Source: Candidatus Ozemibacter sibiricus | GTDB taxonomy: Bacteria; Muiribacteriota; Ozemobacteria; Ozemobacterales; Ozemobacteraceae | Direction of reading: 5' to 3' | Assembly: GCA_003327425.1 (NCBI GenBank) | Contig: QOQW01000026.1 | Coordinates: 1 to 64,000, forward strand | Length of the DNA stretch: 64,000 nt | In this document: one piece after another, positions 55,922-64,000 of the stretch | Layout of the letters: every line of letters begins with the position of its first letter | Numbering within the stretch: position 1 is the first letter of the stretch | Notes under the pieces: generated by a model | Told to the model about the DNA's origin: nothing | The model's input: only the letters and a program-made list of their open reading frames with translations | Database searches by the model: none | Program-made: the position numbers and the translations under genes

Positions 55922-58900
55922 TCAGGACTGGGCGGCGCGGGCTTCCAGCCACTGGCTGGCCTGGGTGTCGATCGCGGCGATCCGTTCGGGCGGCCATTCC
56001 TCGACCGACGGGTGCAGGGCGACCTCCCTGGTGGAGAAAGTGTCGTGGAGCGCTTCCTGGAAAAGCGCCAGCGCGACGATCTTGAGAAGGTCGTCGAGAC
56101 TGCCGGGGGGGAAGGTCTGCGCCAGCAGGGCCATCGCCAGGCGCGCCAGGATCTGCACGTTCCACACCTCGGCGGCCGGCCGTTCCCACAGCATCGAGCA
56201 GGCTTCCGCCCACCGCTCGTCTTCGATCGCCGCAGCGAACCGGGCCTGGATCTCGGTTCCGGGCAAGGCAGCAGCGGCCGTGGGGTCAGGAGCCGCGGAC
56301 CGCTGGGCCGCGAACTCGAGCAATGGCCCGAGATGGCACAACCCGTGGGGGTGTTCCTCCTCCCCTTCCTTCCAGACCGCCATGGCCTCGGTGATCAGGC
56401 CGGCGTGGTACAGGGCAAGACCGAGAAGATGGCAGTGATGGCAGCTGTTGGGGGCATTGGGCGGTCGGGGCAGGTCCTCCAGGAGGCGGCGGGTGGTCGC
56501 CCAGTCCTCTTCCTGTGCGGCTTTTTCGGCGGCCAACAGCCGGCCCACCCGGGAGTCGGGATGGTTGTGCACGAGCCAGTCCGTCAGGGCACCTGCCTCG
56601 TCGGACAGAGAGAATTGTACCAGAGCGTCCCGGAAGGCGAGGATGTCCTCGGGAGGATGCCGCCCCGGAACCTTCATGTCGCGGATCATGTCCTGTACCT
56701 TCCGTGGGTTCAGAGCGACCAGGGTGGAAAGGAATTCCTCGACCCGTTCCCGGCTTTCTGCGTGGAACTGGCAAAAAAGCTGTTTCCCACGCATGGTAGG
56801 GATGTTGGGCACCGAGACCGCGGGGTGAGGCGGGGTGAGCACCGGGGCGGTCGAGCCGAGGGTGACCGCCTGCAGGCGGCCGCCGCTCCAGCTCAGCGCG
56901 GTGACTCTCCGGATGCCCGGTTCCGGCAGAAGCGCGCACTCTCGCGGAACCTCCACCCTGAATTCCTGCGCCCATCGGTTCCTGGTCAGACGAAAGGCGG
57001 CCAGTTCCGTCCGCTGGCTCTGTTCGTCGGAGATTCCCATCAGAACATACACGAGGCCGGTATCCAACGACGTGAATGCCTGGTGGTCCAGCTCTCCGTT
57101 CGATCCCTCGATGCAGAAAGGCGGAACAGCCTCCCCGGCGAGAGGGCGGATCTCGAGGAAGAGGGTGGGTGGCTCATCATCAAGGTCCGAATGGGTCAGG
57201 AAGACGAAATCACGGCCGTTGGGATGGATGGTGCACGCGTAGATGGCCTTTCCCATCGGGAAGGGGAATGAACCGAGGGGTTTCCCGGAGGCCGAAAACA
57301 CCGCCATTCCCCTTTCGGAAAAGCAGTCCACGGTGAAAAGGTTTCCCTGGCTGGCCGGCAGGGGACGGAGCATGCCTGAGACGGGAACCCTGCAGGAAGG
57401 CTTCCGGCCATCCAGATCCAGGATCTCCAGGACGTAGTGGATGTCTGGTCCGCGTCGGCGATGGTCGATCCAGACCAGGCGTTCCTCGGGAGCCACCAGC
57501 ACTTCTTCGATGATGTCCTGTTCTGGAATGTATGAGGAGGCGGACCACCAGGACCGAATACTCAGAGGGGAAAGAGAGATCTCCAAGACGATACCCTTTT
57601 CCCCAGTGATCCAGAGGGAACCGTCGCCGAAGGTGAGCCCCACGATCATGACGGGACGGGGTGTGCGCAGGAGAATGGCCTTGCGGCAGGTCTGGGTCTC
57701 CTTCGAGAACAGCCGCAAAAATACCCAGCGGTCGTGACTGCTGGCCACGACCACGGTCTGGCCGTCAGGGAGCACGATGGCCGGCTGGGCGAACCTGAAG
57801 TTGCACAGGCCCAGGGCGGCGAAGAAGGGGGGAAGGTCCTGGCAGGGCGTTTCGGTCAGGCACCAGGCGTTGGCCAGCGCCACTTCGTGGTTGGCCGCCC
57901 GGGCCCTCCAGTCGTCGGCCTGGGCGGGGTCCCCGGCGGTCGCCAGCTCCATGGCCAGGCGCCGGGCGGCGAACAGGTCGCCCCGGTCGCAGGCGGCGGC
58001 ATAGCGGCGGGTCAGGCGGTCCCAGGCCTCCAGGGTTTCGGCGCGGCGGCGGAGGGTTTCGAGGCGCTCCTGGTCTGGCGGGGAAAGGAGGGCGGCCGCT
58101 TCCCGGTCCAGGCGGTCGAGGGCGGCGCGGGCTTCGGAGAGGCGGCTGGCCTCGAGGTGCCGGGCGGCGTCGGACAGGGCTTCCCGGGCCTGGGCTGCCC
58201 GGATGTCCCGCTGTCGGGCGCTCACCCGCCGGGAGAGTTCCCGGGCTTCGGGCAGGGCCTGCCAGACGTCGGCATGGGGGGCGAGGAGGGCCAGAACCCG
58301 CTCCGGCGGGGCGTCGGCGTCCATGGCCCGGGCGGCTTCGCCGAGGGCCTGGACCGCTTCGACGAGGGCCTCCGGGCGGGCGGCGGGGCGGGGGAAGGCC
58401 AGACGTTCCAGCCAGGGAAGGCGCGGATCGGCGGTCTGCTCGCGGAGCATCTGCCGGTGGGATTCTTCCAGGTCGAGATACAACCGGAGGCCGTCCGTGC
58501 CGGGAGGGCAGGCGAGCAGTTCCGCCGCCCGGCGGACCATCTCGGCCGCCCGCCGCGTGCGGGCGGCCGTCTGCGCGGCTTCGAGGCGCGTCTGCAGGGC
58601 CTGGGCGGGCGCCCCCGCGGCGATGGCGCGGCGCAGGGCCTCCGCCTCCCGGTCGGGGTCATCGCGGCGGCGGGCGGCTTCCGCGGCGTCCAGGCATGAC
58701 TGGATCCGTTCCTGGCGCTGGCGGGCCTCGATCTCCCGGAGGGCCTGGGCGGCGGTTCGATTGCCGGGATGGGCGGCCAGCAAGGCCTCGGCCAGGGTCT
58801 TCGCCTCCGGCAGGCGTCCCTCGGCCAGGGCTTGCTTGATCGGCTGTTCGAGCGGCGCCAGGCGATCGGCTTCGGCCGCCCGCAGGGCTTGCCGGAGGGT

Positions 58901-59878
58901 CTCGCGTTGTTCGCGCCAATCCGCCGGGTCGAGGTCGGGGCGATCTTCGCGCTCGTCGAGCTCGCGCAAGCATTGCCCGGCCCGTTCGAGATCGCCCTGC
59001 TCGAGGAAGCTCCGTCCGGCCGCCAGCAGCACCTCGGCCGGGGCCGGCCGTCCGGCGCGCCGGGCCCGGGCCAGGGCGTCGGCCGCCCGCCCGGCCCGGG
59101 TTTCGGCCAGGACGAGGTAGGTGGTCACCCGCGGATCGGCGACGACGGTCGGGGGGAGGTGGTCGCCGATGGCCAGGGCCTGCTCGTGATCGGCCAGGTG
59201 ATCGACGAACAGCTCGAGGAGCAGGAGGGCGGCCGCCGGATCGGCGGGCGCCGCCTGCAGGGCCGCCCGGCCGCAGGATTCGCAGGTTTCGAAATCATAG
59301 GCGGCCAGCGCCTGGCGGCCGAGTTCCAGGGCCTCGCCAGGATCGGCGGGGCAGCTGGCGGCCTTGGTGCTGGCCGGGGTTGGGGCCGGGGTTGCGGTCG
59401 TGGTTGCGGTCGGGGGTCTGGCGGGTCTGGCGGTAGCGGCAGTCGGCGTGGGGGTCGCGGGGAGGTGGGCCGGCGGAAGTCGGTCAGCCCTTCCTGGGGG
59501 CTGCACCCGTCCGCCGTTCCGCGCCGCCTGGTCGAGCTGCCGGACGACCCAGTCCTGGGCTTCGGGGTCGAGTTCCCCGATCAGGGCGTGGCAGGCGTCA
59601 TCGTCGAAGAAGCCCGTCCGGCGCAGGCCGATGAGATCAGGGTGGGCGGGGTCGGGCCGGTCGACGGTCAGGCAGTCGGGGAATCTCCTGATCATCAGAC
59701 TCTGCAGGAGCGCCTTCTGGCGGTATCGGGTCGCGGTTTCGGCCGGGGAAAGCCGCTGACCGGTCGGGTTGACGCGGTGGATCAACCGGATCAGCTCGTC
59801 CAGGGTGGCTGATCGCCGCCCCTGCAGGATGTCCTCGGGGTCGGGGTCCGTTCTGGCGATACGGTTTTTGCGGGCCAT
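55922..59878 (-). CDS. Large protein with helical repeats and a beta-propeller-like region
   Basis: 1318 residues with no signal peptide and no membrane segment, so probably cytoplasmic. The order is: a charged N-terminal domain with LDELIRLIHRVNPTG (about 1-120), an Ala/Pro/Thr linker (about 128-170), and long Ala/Glu/Arg-rich helical repeats of TPR/coiled-coil type (about 175-660). A strand-rich segment follows (about 690-1010) whose repeats (QPAIVLPDGQTVVVASSHDRW, TIHPNGRDFVFLTHSD) look like WD/PQQ-type propeller blades. The C-terminal helical domain has TPR-like pairs (about 1030-1318). No catalytic motif or known family. It is divergent from the GAF-cyclase gene. Confidence 0.8.
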   Translation of the reverse strand: MARKNRIARTDPDPEDILQGRRSATLDELIRLIHRVNPTGQRLSPAETATRYRQKALLQSLMIRRFPDCLTVDRPDPAHPDLIGLRRTGFFDDDACHALIGELDPEAQDWVVRQLDQAARNGGRVQPPGRADRLPPAHLPATPTPTAATARPARPPTATTTATPAPTPASTKAASCPADPGEALELGRQALAAYDFETCESCGRAALQAAPADPAAALLLLELFVDHLADHEQALAIGDHLPPTVVADPRVTTYLVLAETRAGRAADALARARRAGRPAPAEVLLAAGRSFLEQGDLERAGQCLRELDEREDRPDLDPADWREQRETLRQALRAAEADRLAPLEQPIKQALAEGRLPEAKTLAEALLAAHPGNRTAAQALREIEARQRQERIQSCLDAAEAARRRDDPDREAEALRRAIAAGAPAQALQTRLEAAQTAARTRRAAEMVRRAAELLACPPGTDGLRLYLDLEESHRQMLREQTADPRLPWLERLAFPRPAARPEALVEAVQALGEAARAMDADAPPERVLALLAPHADVWQALPEARELSRRVSARQRDIRAAQAREALSDAARHLEASRLSEARAALDRLDREAAALLSPPDQERLETLRRRAETLEAWDRLTRRYAAACDRGDLFAARRLAMELATAGDPAQADDWRARAANHEVALANAWCLTETPCQDLPPFFAALGLCNFRFAQPAIVLPDGQTVVVASSHDRWVFLRLFSKETQTCRKAILLRTPRPVMIVGLTFGDGSLWITGEKGIVLEISLSPLSIRSWWSASSYIPEQDIIEEVLVAPEERLVWIDHRRRGPDIHYVLEILDLDGRKPSCRVPVSGMLRPLPASQGNLFTVDCFSERGMAVFSASGKPLGSFPFPMGKAIYACTIHPNGRDFVFLTHSDLDDEPPTLFLEIRPLAGEAVPPFCIEGSNGELDHQAFTSLDTGLVYVLMGISDEQSQRTELAAFRLTRNRWAQEFRVEVPRECALLPEPGIRRVTALSWSGGRLQAVTLGSTAPVLTPPHPAVSVPNIPTMRGKQLFCQFHAESRERVEEFLSTLVALNPRKVQDMIRDMKVPGRHPPEDILAFRDALVQFSLSDEAGALTDWLVHNHPDSRVGRLLAAEKAAQEEDWATTRRLLEDLPRPPNAPNSCHHCHLLGLALYHAGLITEAMAVWKEGEEEHPHGLCHLGPLLEFAAQRSAAPDPTAAAALPGTEIQARFAAAIEDERWAEACSMLWERPAAEVWNVQILARLAMALLAQTFPPGSLDDLLKIVALALFQEALHDTFSTREVALHPSVEEWPPERIAAIDTQASQWLEARAAQS

Positions 59879-60306
59879 GCGGCTATCGGTGCGGGTTCGG
59901 GGGCTTCCGTCGGGCTTCGGTCGGCGTTCGGGCCGGTAGAGGGCTTTGTCCGCTCTCGCTGGCTATCATACTACAAACACCATGGGCGGGAAAAACGCCT
60001 GGGCGAGACATTTTTTGGAACATCCAGCCTGCTTCGCCCGTCGCAGGTGCGACAGGCTGGTCGTGGGTAGCCGGCCCCAAGCCACCTCTTTGGGTTAGGC
60101 AGAAGGCAGGTCAAATCCTTGAAGGGGACAGGCTCCAACCGCCCTGCTTCCACCCTGCGGCGGCCGCATCGGCCACGGGCATACCGACCGCGCGGTGCGT
60201 GCGATGGCCAGCTCAACCTCACGCGGGGCCGGCGGCCCAGGCGTCCAGGGCATTTGAGGTTGGCGCTGGCTTCTGCTATAGTGGCCCGAAGAAAGGGGAA
60301 CCGACG
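59879..60306. other. 428-base divergent intergenic region
   Basis: Lies between the divergent 1318-residue protein and GAF-cyclase genes. It holds the cyclase promoter at 60254-60282. An AT-richer patch near 59965-59985 (minus-strand TATGAT) may carry the promoter of the opposite gene. No RNA gene recognised. Confidence 0.45.
60254..60282 (+). promoter_or_regulatory. Predicted sigma70-type promoter of the GAF-cyclase gene
   Basis: TTGAGG (60254-60259) and TATAGT (60277-60282) are 17 bases apart, about 25 bases before the ATG at 60307. The -10 box is identical to that of rplY. Confidence 0.65.
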
Positions 60307-61956
60307 ATGGCGAACGAAGGCATCACGCGGCCGTCCGGCGCCGCCACGGATCTGGAGAGACGGGTCGACTACCTCGAAGGCTTGCTGCGCCTGGGCGAAG
60401 ACATCGATCATTTGATCGAAGGCTGTCTGAAAAGTCAGAAAGATCTGGCCTCGACGCTCGAAGCGGTGTTCGATTTCCTGGAAGAGCGACTGGCTCCTGC
60501 CGCCATCTTCCTCTTCACGCAGAACGAGGATCTCCGCCCGACATTCTATGGTCGTCGCCTCACCGAGGAAGCGTTGACCCGGCAGGTGCCCCAGGCCCTG
60601 TCGGTGACCGCCCGTCTCCAGCAGACCGTCGATGATCGAGCATGGTTCATCATGCCCCTCGACATGGCCGGCGATCCCATCGGGGCGTTCGGTCTGGCCT
60701 TCCCTGCCGCCAGCGCTCCTGCTCCCGACGCGGTGTTCCGGCAGATGGATCTGGTGGCCGAAGAGCTCGACAATTACTTCTTCGGCATCCAGGAAAGCCG
60801 GTACAAGCACATGAACATCATGGAGATCCAGCGGTGCCTGAAGGCGCGCAGCCTCAGCGAGGCCATCGATACTGCCGTCTCCATCCTGGCCGATGTGGTC
60901 CCGATGGAAGAGTTCGTGCTGCTCTACCTCGACGAGGATCTGGCCGGCGCGAAAGTCGTGCAATATCTCGTCTACCGCGGGTTCAAGAAGGAGTTCGATT
61001 CGATCGAACGGCCGCTGCCCGAACTCGACGCCCTCATCAAACGCGGGGTCGATGTGGTGCGGCCCGGGAACCGCGACCTGGAGGCGATCTTCCCGGCCAG
61101 CGCGATGACCGAGACCATTCTGCTCGACGGGCTGGTCGAAGAGACCCTCGTCGGCAAGCTCATGATCAAGCCGCCCAGCCATATCGGCCTGTCGATCGCC
61201 AGTCGGGAGATGATCCAGGTCTTCGCCGAGGCCCTGCGTCAGCGTCTCGTCGATTTCAACCGCGAGAAGAACATGCTGCGGCAGTTCTTCCCCGCCGATG
61301 TCATCCGGCGGATGATGCGCGAACCGAATTACCGCACCAAGTACCTGTCGCCGCGCAAGGCCGACATCGGCATCCTGTTCGCCGATGTCAGCGGGTTCAC
61401 CAAGCTCAGCGAGCAGGTGCTGCGCGACCCGGCCCGCATCGCTCGCTTCATCGACGGCTGGTCGAGCGGCGGCACCGAGCGGTTCTTCCCCCTGGGCGGC
61501 ACGCTCGACAAGCTGGTCGGCGACTGCCTGATCGCCCTGTTCGGGCCGCCCTTCTACGACAAGTCGCCGGCCCAGATCGCCCTCGACACGCTGCGGTCGG
61601 CCGTGGCCATCCGCTCCTTCACCCGGGAATACCTGGCCTCCCCCGCGAATGCCGATATTCAGGCCTCGCCTTTCTACCGTGATTTCGGAGTGGCGATCGG
61701 CTTGAACTACTGCTCGGCCGACGTCGGCCTGATCGGGCCCAATCAAGATCTGACCGCCTTCAGCAGCGGCATGAACAACACCGCCCGGCTGCAGGGGCTG
61801 GCCAAGGTCGACGAGATCCTGGTCTTCCCGCCCATCAAGGATCTCGTCCAGGCCGCCGAGCCCGGGCGATGGGAATTCGCCGGCCCTTTCACCGCCTCCG
61901 TCAAGAACGTGGCCGAGCCGATCTCCTACTTCAAGCTGGTCGGGGAACCGCGCTGA
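60307..61956 (+). CDS. GAF-domain adenylate/guanylate cyclase
   Basis: 549 residues from the ATG at 60307 (AAAGGGGAA upstream). A short coiled-coil start precedes two GAF-like domains (about 30-190 and 200-335). A class III nucleotide cyclase domain follows at about 345-545. Metal aspartates are D360 (ILFADVSGFT) and D406 (VGDCLIALFG). GMNNTARLQGLA matches the usual VNxAARLQ region. There is no membrane segment, so it is a cytoplasmic sensor with small-molecule or redox input through GAF. Whether it makes cAMP or cGMP is uncertain, since the base-specifying residues cannot be assigned by eye. Confidence 0.9.
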   Translation: MANEGITRPSGAATDLERRVDYLEGLLRLGEDIDHLIEGCLKSQKDLASTLEAVFDFLEERLAPAAIFLFTQNEDLRPTFYGRRLTEEALTRQVPQALSVTARLQQTVDDRAWFIMPLDMAGDPIGAFGLAFPAASAPAPDAVFRQMDLVAEELDNYFFGIQESRYKHMNIMEIQRCLKARSLSEAIDTAVSILADVVPMEEFVLLYLDEDLAGAKVVQYLVYRGFKKEFDSIERPLPELDALIKRGVDVVRPGNRDLEAIFPASAMTETILLDGLVEETLVGKLMIKPPSHIGLSIASREMIQVFAEALRQRLVDFNREKNMLRQFFPADVIRRMMREPNYRTKYLSPRKADIGILFADVSGFTKLSEQVLRDPARIARFIDGWSSGGTERFFPLGGTLDKLVGDCLIALFGPPFYDKSPAQIALDTLRSAVAIRSFTREYLASPANADIQASPFYRDFGVAIGLNYCSADVGLIGPNQDLTAFSSGMNNTARLQGLAKVDEILVFPPIKDLVQAAEPGRWEFAGPFTASVKNVAEPISYFKLVGEPR

Positions 61957-62135
61957 CGGCGGGGGCGTTCGCGCCTTCGCGTGGGATGCCGAGGCCACCC
62001 CTGCCGGCCGCCTGCTCCTGACGGTTGGGCGCGTCGGTGAAGCGGGCGGCCCCGGCGGGGTTGCCGACCGAGCCGTGTCCGCGGCGAAGCGGGGGGCGGG
62101 GCGCCACGCACGTCGGCCGGCCAGAACGCGAGACC

Positions 62136-64000
62136 TCAGGGGTCGCGAACCACCAGCAGCAGCGTGGCGTCATCGCCCAGCGGGGCATCTCCCACGAACT
62201 GGCGGAATCGGTGCAGGATCTCGTCGAGCCGTTCATCCGGGGAACCGCGGCTCTCGGCCAGAGCCTTCATCAGGCGATCATAGCCGAAGGGCTCCTCGTG
62301 GCGGTTCAATCCTTCGACGATGCCATCGGTGTAGAACAGCAGGCAATCGCCGGGCTGCAGGTCGATCATGGAGGGGGTCCAGCGCGGATGCGCCCGCGCG
62401 CCCAGAGGCAGACCGGGATGCCGCAGCATGGAGGTCGACCCGTCGGCGCCTCGCCGCAGCGGGAAGGTATGGCCGGCCGAGAGCCAGGTCCAGGTGTGGG
62501 CGTGCGGATCGAGGAGGCCGCCGCAGAAGGTCATCAACCGGCCGCTGGCCCTGCCTTCGTGGAGGATGGCATTGAGGGAGGCGAAGAGGTCGGGCAGGGC
62601 GCACCCTTCGCGGCAGGCCTGCGCGCAGGCGGCCTTGGCCATGGCGGTCTGCAGGGCGGCGGCGATGCCGTGCCCGGTGACGTCGCCGATGCCCAGGAAC
62701 AGGCAGCCGTCGGGCCGCGGCAGCGTATCGCAGTAGTCGCCGGCGAGGTCGTCCAGCGGCAGGTAGCGCAGCGCGGTGCGATAGCCCGGCACCGTGGCGG
62801 CCCGGCTCGGGATCAGGCTTTCCTGGACTCGTCGGGCGGCATCGACTTCCCGGGCTTCGCGGGCCATGTCGTTGACGGCCTGACCCAGCACTCCGATCTC
62901 GTCGGCGCCCAGATCGGGTAGGGCGAGCCGCCGCGCTCCCCGGGCGAAGGCGTTCACGCCCTCGACGAGCTGGCCGATCGGGGTCAGCAGGGTGCGGGAG
63001 ATGACCAGGGCCAGGAACGCGGCGAGGATCACGGTGAAGACCGCGGCTGCGCCAAAGAGGGCGCGGCGGCGGTCGAGCCGACGGAGGACGGGGTCGAGGT
63101 CGGCGACGGTCAGGAAACAGAGGTCGCTGGCGGTCGGACAGGGCAAGACCGAGACCAGGTGGGGGCGACCGCCCAGGTCGCGGTGGGCCTGGGCGCTGCG
63201 CCGTCCGACGAAGGCCTGCGCCAGCAGGCCGTCGACCTCTGGCAGGCCGGGGTCGTGCGGCAGCCAGGTGCCGCCCATCCGGTTGTAGACGAAGACGCCG
63301 GGCGGAAGGTGGCGTCGGAAGACGCGGGCCCGCACCTCGTCGATCGCCTGGAGCAGACCGGCCACGGCTGGTTCGGAGCCGGTGGCGGTCGGGAAGACAT
63401 CCCAATACCACCAGGCCTGGGCGGCGGTCCCGGCGTCGATCAGGCGGGCCTGCCCGGGGGAGTCGCTGATCGTGTCGAAGCCCAAGATCGGGCTCTGAAT
63501 CACCTGGAAGAACGTCCAGGCCAGGGTGTCGGCGGGTTGCAGGAAGGTGTCGTCGGCATAGCGGCGGAGCATCTCGCGGGCGAACATGCTGGTCAGATCG
63601 CGCACCTCCTGGTCGCCCCACCACCCGACGAGTTCATTCCCGGCGCGATCGAACAGGCTGTAGCTGGAAATGAGGCGGCGGCGGCGGGCCCGTTCGAGGA
63701 AGGCCTGCGGGCCAGGACCGCCCGGTCGGGCCAGGGCGCGAGCCTGGCAAGCGATCCGACGGAACACCTGGTTCTGTCGCTCCTCGCCTTCCGTGAGCGC
63801 GGCGCTGGCCGCCCGCAGCCGCTCCAGATTGGCTTCATGCACTTCCTCGGTCAGGCGGCGGGCGGTCTCGTCGAGGAGGTGCCAGCCGTTCTGCAGCAGC
63901 AGGAAGGCGGGCAGGAAGGATGATACGGTGAACAGCAGCAGCAGCCGGGTCTGCAGGCCCAGCCGGGCCAGCGGCTGACCGCCGGTGAAGAGGCCGAGCA
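62136..64000 (-). CDS. HAMP-SpoIIE/PP2C phosphatase with extracytoplasmic sensor, partial
   Basis: The gene runs off the window; about 621 residues are visible, and the frame stays open beyond an ATG at 63842 into a membrane helix (LLLLFTVSSFLPAFLLL), so the true start is outside. Order: first membrane helix, extracytoplasmic sensor region of about 270 residues (ARRRRLISSYSLFDRAGNEL, then WWYWDVFPTATG), second helix (FTVILAAFLALVI), HAMP domain (LLTPIGQLVEGVNAFARG), SpoIIE/PP2C domain. The last has the metal sites in LDDLAGDYCDT and GDVTGHGIAAALQTAM, then FYTDGIVEGLN and PLGDDATLLLV. It would dephosphorylate a STAS-type protein on an envelope signal. It is convergent with the GAF-cyclase gene. 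Confidence 0.92.
   Translation of the reverse strand, partial: LGLFTGGQPLARLGLQTRLLLLFTVSSFLPAFLLLQNGWHLLDETARRLTEEVHEANLERLRAASAALTEGEERQNQVFRRIACQARALARPGGPGPQAFLERARRRRLISSYSLFDRAGNELVGWWGDQEVRDLTSMFAREMLRRYADDTFLQPADTLAWTFFQVIQSPILGFDTISDSPGQARLIDAGTAAQAWWYWDVFPTATGSEPAVAGLLQAIDEVRARVFRRHLPPGVFVYNRMGGTWLPHDPGLPEVDGLLAQAFVGRRSAQAHRDLGGRPHLVSVLPCPTASDLCFLTVADLDPVLRRLDRRRALFGAAAVFTVILAAFLALVISRTLLTPIGQLVEGVNAFARGARRLALPDLGADEIGVLGQAVNDMAREAREVDAARRVQESLIPSRAATVPGYRTALRYLPLDDLAGDYCDTLPRPDGCLFLGIGDVTGHGIAAALQTAMAKAACAQACREGCALPDLFASLNAILHEGRASGRLMTFCGGLLDPHAHTWTWLSAGHTFPLRRGADGSTSMLRHPGLPLGARAHPRWTPSMIDLQPGDCLLFYTDGIVEGLNRHEEPFGYDRLMKALAESRGSPDERLDEILHRFRQFVGDAPLGDDATLLLVVRDP

Overview
The window is a gene-dense, high-GC piece of a bacterial chromosome. 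Lipoprotein and Sec signals, a periplasmic TlpA-type thioredoxin, SpoIID/SPOR and murein-recycling genes and a very large MscS-type channel suggest a Gram-negative or diderm-like cell. There is no rRNA, tRNA, CRISPR array or intact insertion sequence that I can see. The mix (CarD, CHASE2 and FecR signalling, SpoIIE-type phosphatases, class III cyclases, a long protein carrying a prepilin segment, many proteins of unknown family) fits a poorly sampled deep lineage. Riflebacteria/Ozemobacteria, Planctomycetota-like or Myxococcota-like groups are possible, but nothing here fixes the taxonomy.

Layout. 1-5.1 kb: a 5'-truncated SPFH gene preceded by the tail of an unidentified frame, an intact SPFH paralogue, a flavin reductase and a dicarboxylate/glutamate-type symporter. 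5.2-9.3 kb: a coiled-coil membrane protein and a membrane-anchored protein with a caspase-like His/Cys arrangement (minus strand), then a TlpA-like thioredoxin overlapping a secreted beta-propeller-like protein. 9.4-11.5 kb (minus strand): an orphan sigma54 activator overlapping dprA. 11.8-18.6 kb: rplY/ctc and carD with clear terminators, a 2-hydroxyacid dehydrogenase, a metX-family gene and two coupled TPR proteins plus a 49-residue ORF. 18.6-23.9 kb: a cytoplasmic TPR protein, then a BadF-type sugar kinase, murQ and SPOR-SpoIID operon that looks like murein amino-sugar recycling.

24-52 kb is a long plus-strand stretch. It opens with CHASE2-SpoIIE phosphatase, FecR lipoprotein, STAS protein and a TrkA-N potassium channel. 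A 1930-residue protein follows, built from two related halves with a prepilin-like N-terminus in the middle, then an M50B metalloprotease, an unknown 130-residue protein and a DUF2207-like membrane protein ending in Cys-His repeats. A short accessory island with a MNT/HEPN (MntA/HepT) toxin-antitoxin pair comes next. Then come a radical SAM/SPASM enzyme with a PqqD-like N-terminus, a membrane protein, a CBM-esterase, a second FecR lipoprotein followed by a CHASE2-adenylate cyclase, a secreted Lys/Pro-rich protein and a giant MscK-like channel.

52-64 kb: a family 2 glycosyltransferase, a YqaA/DedA protein, a T2SS-F platform-like protein and a 1318-residue repeat/propeller protein on the minus strand, then a GAF-GAF-cyclase, and finally a HAMP-SpoIIE phosphatase that runs off the window end.

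Recurring themes are envelope signalling (two CHASE2 sensors each next to a FecR lipoprotein, two cyclases, two SpoIIE phosphatases and one STAS protein), envelope maintenance, and large membrane proteins of unknown family. All functional statements come from reading motifs by eye; no database search was run.
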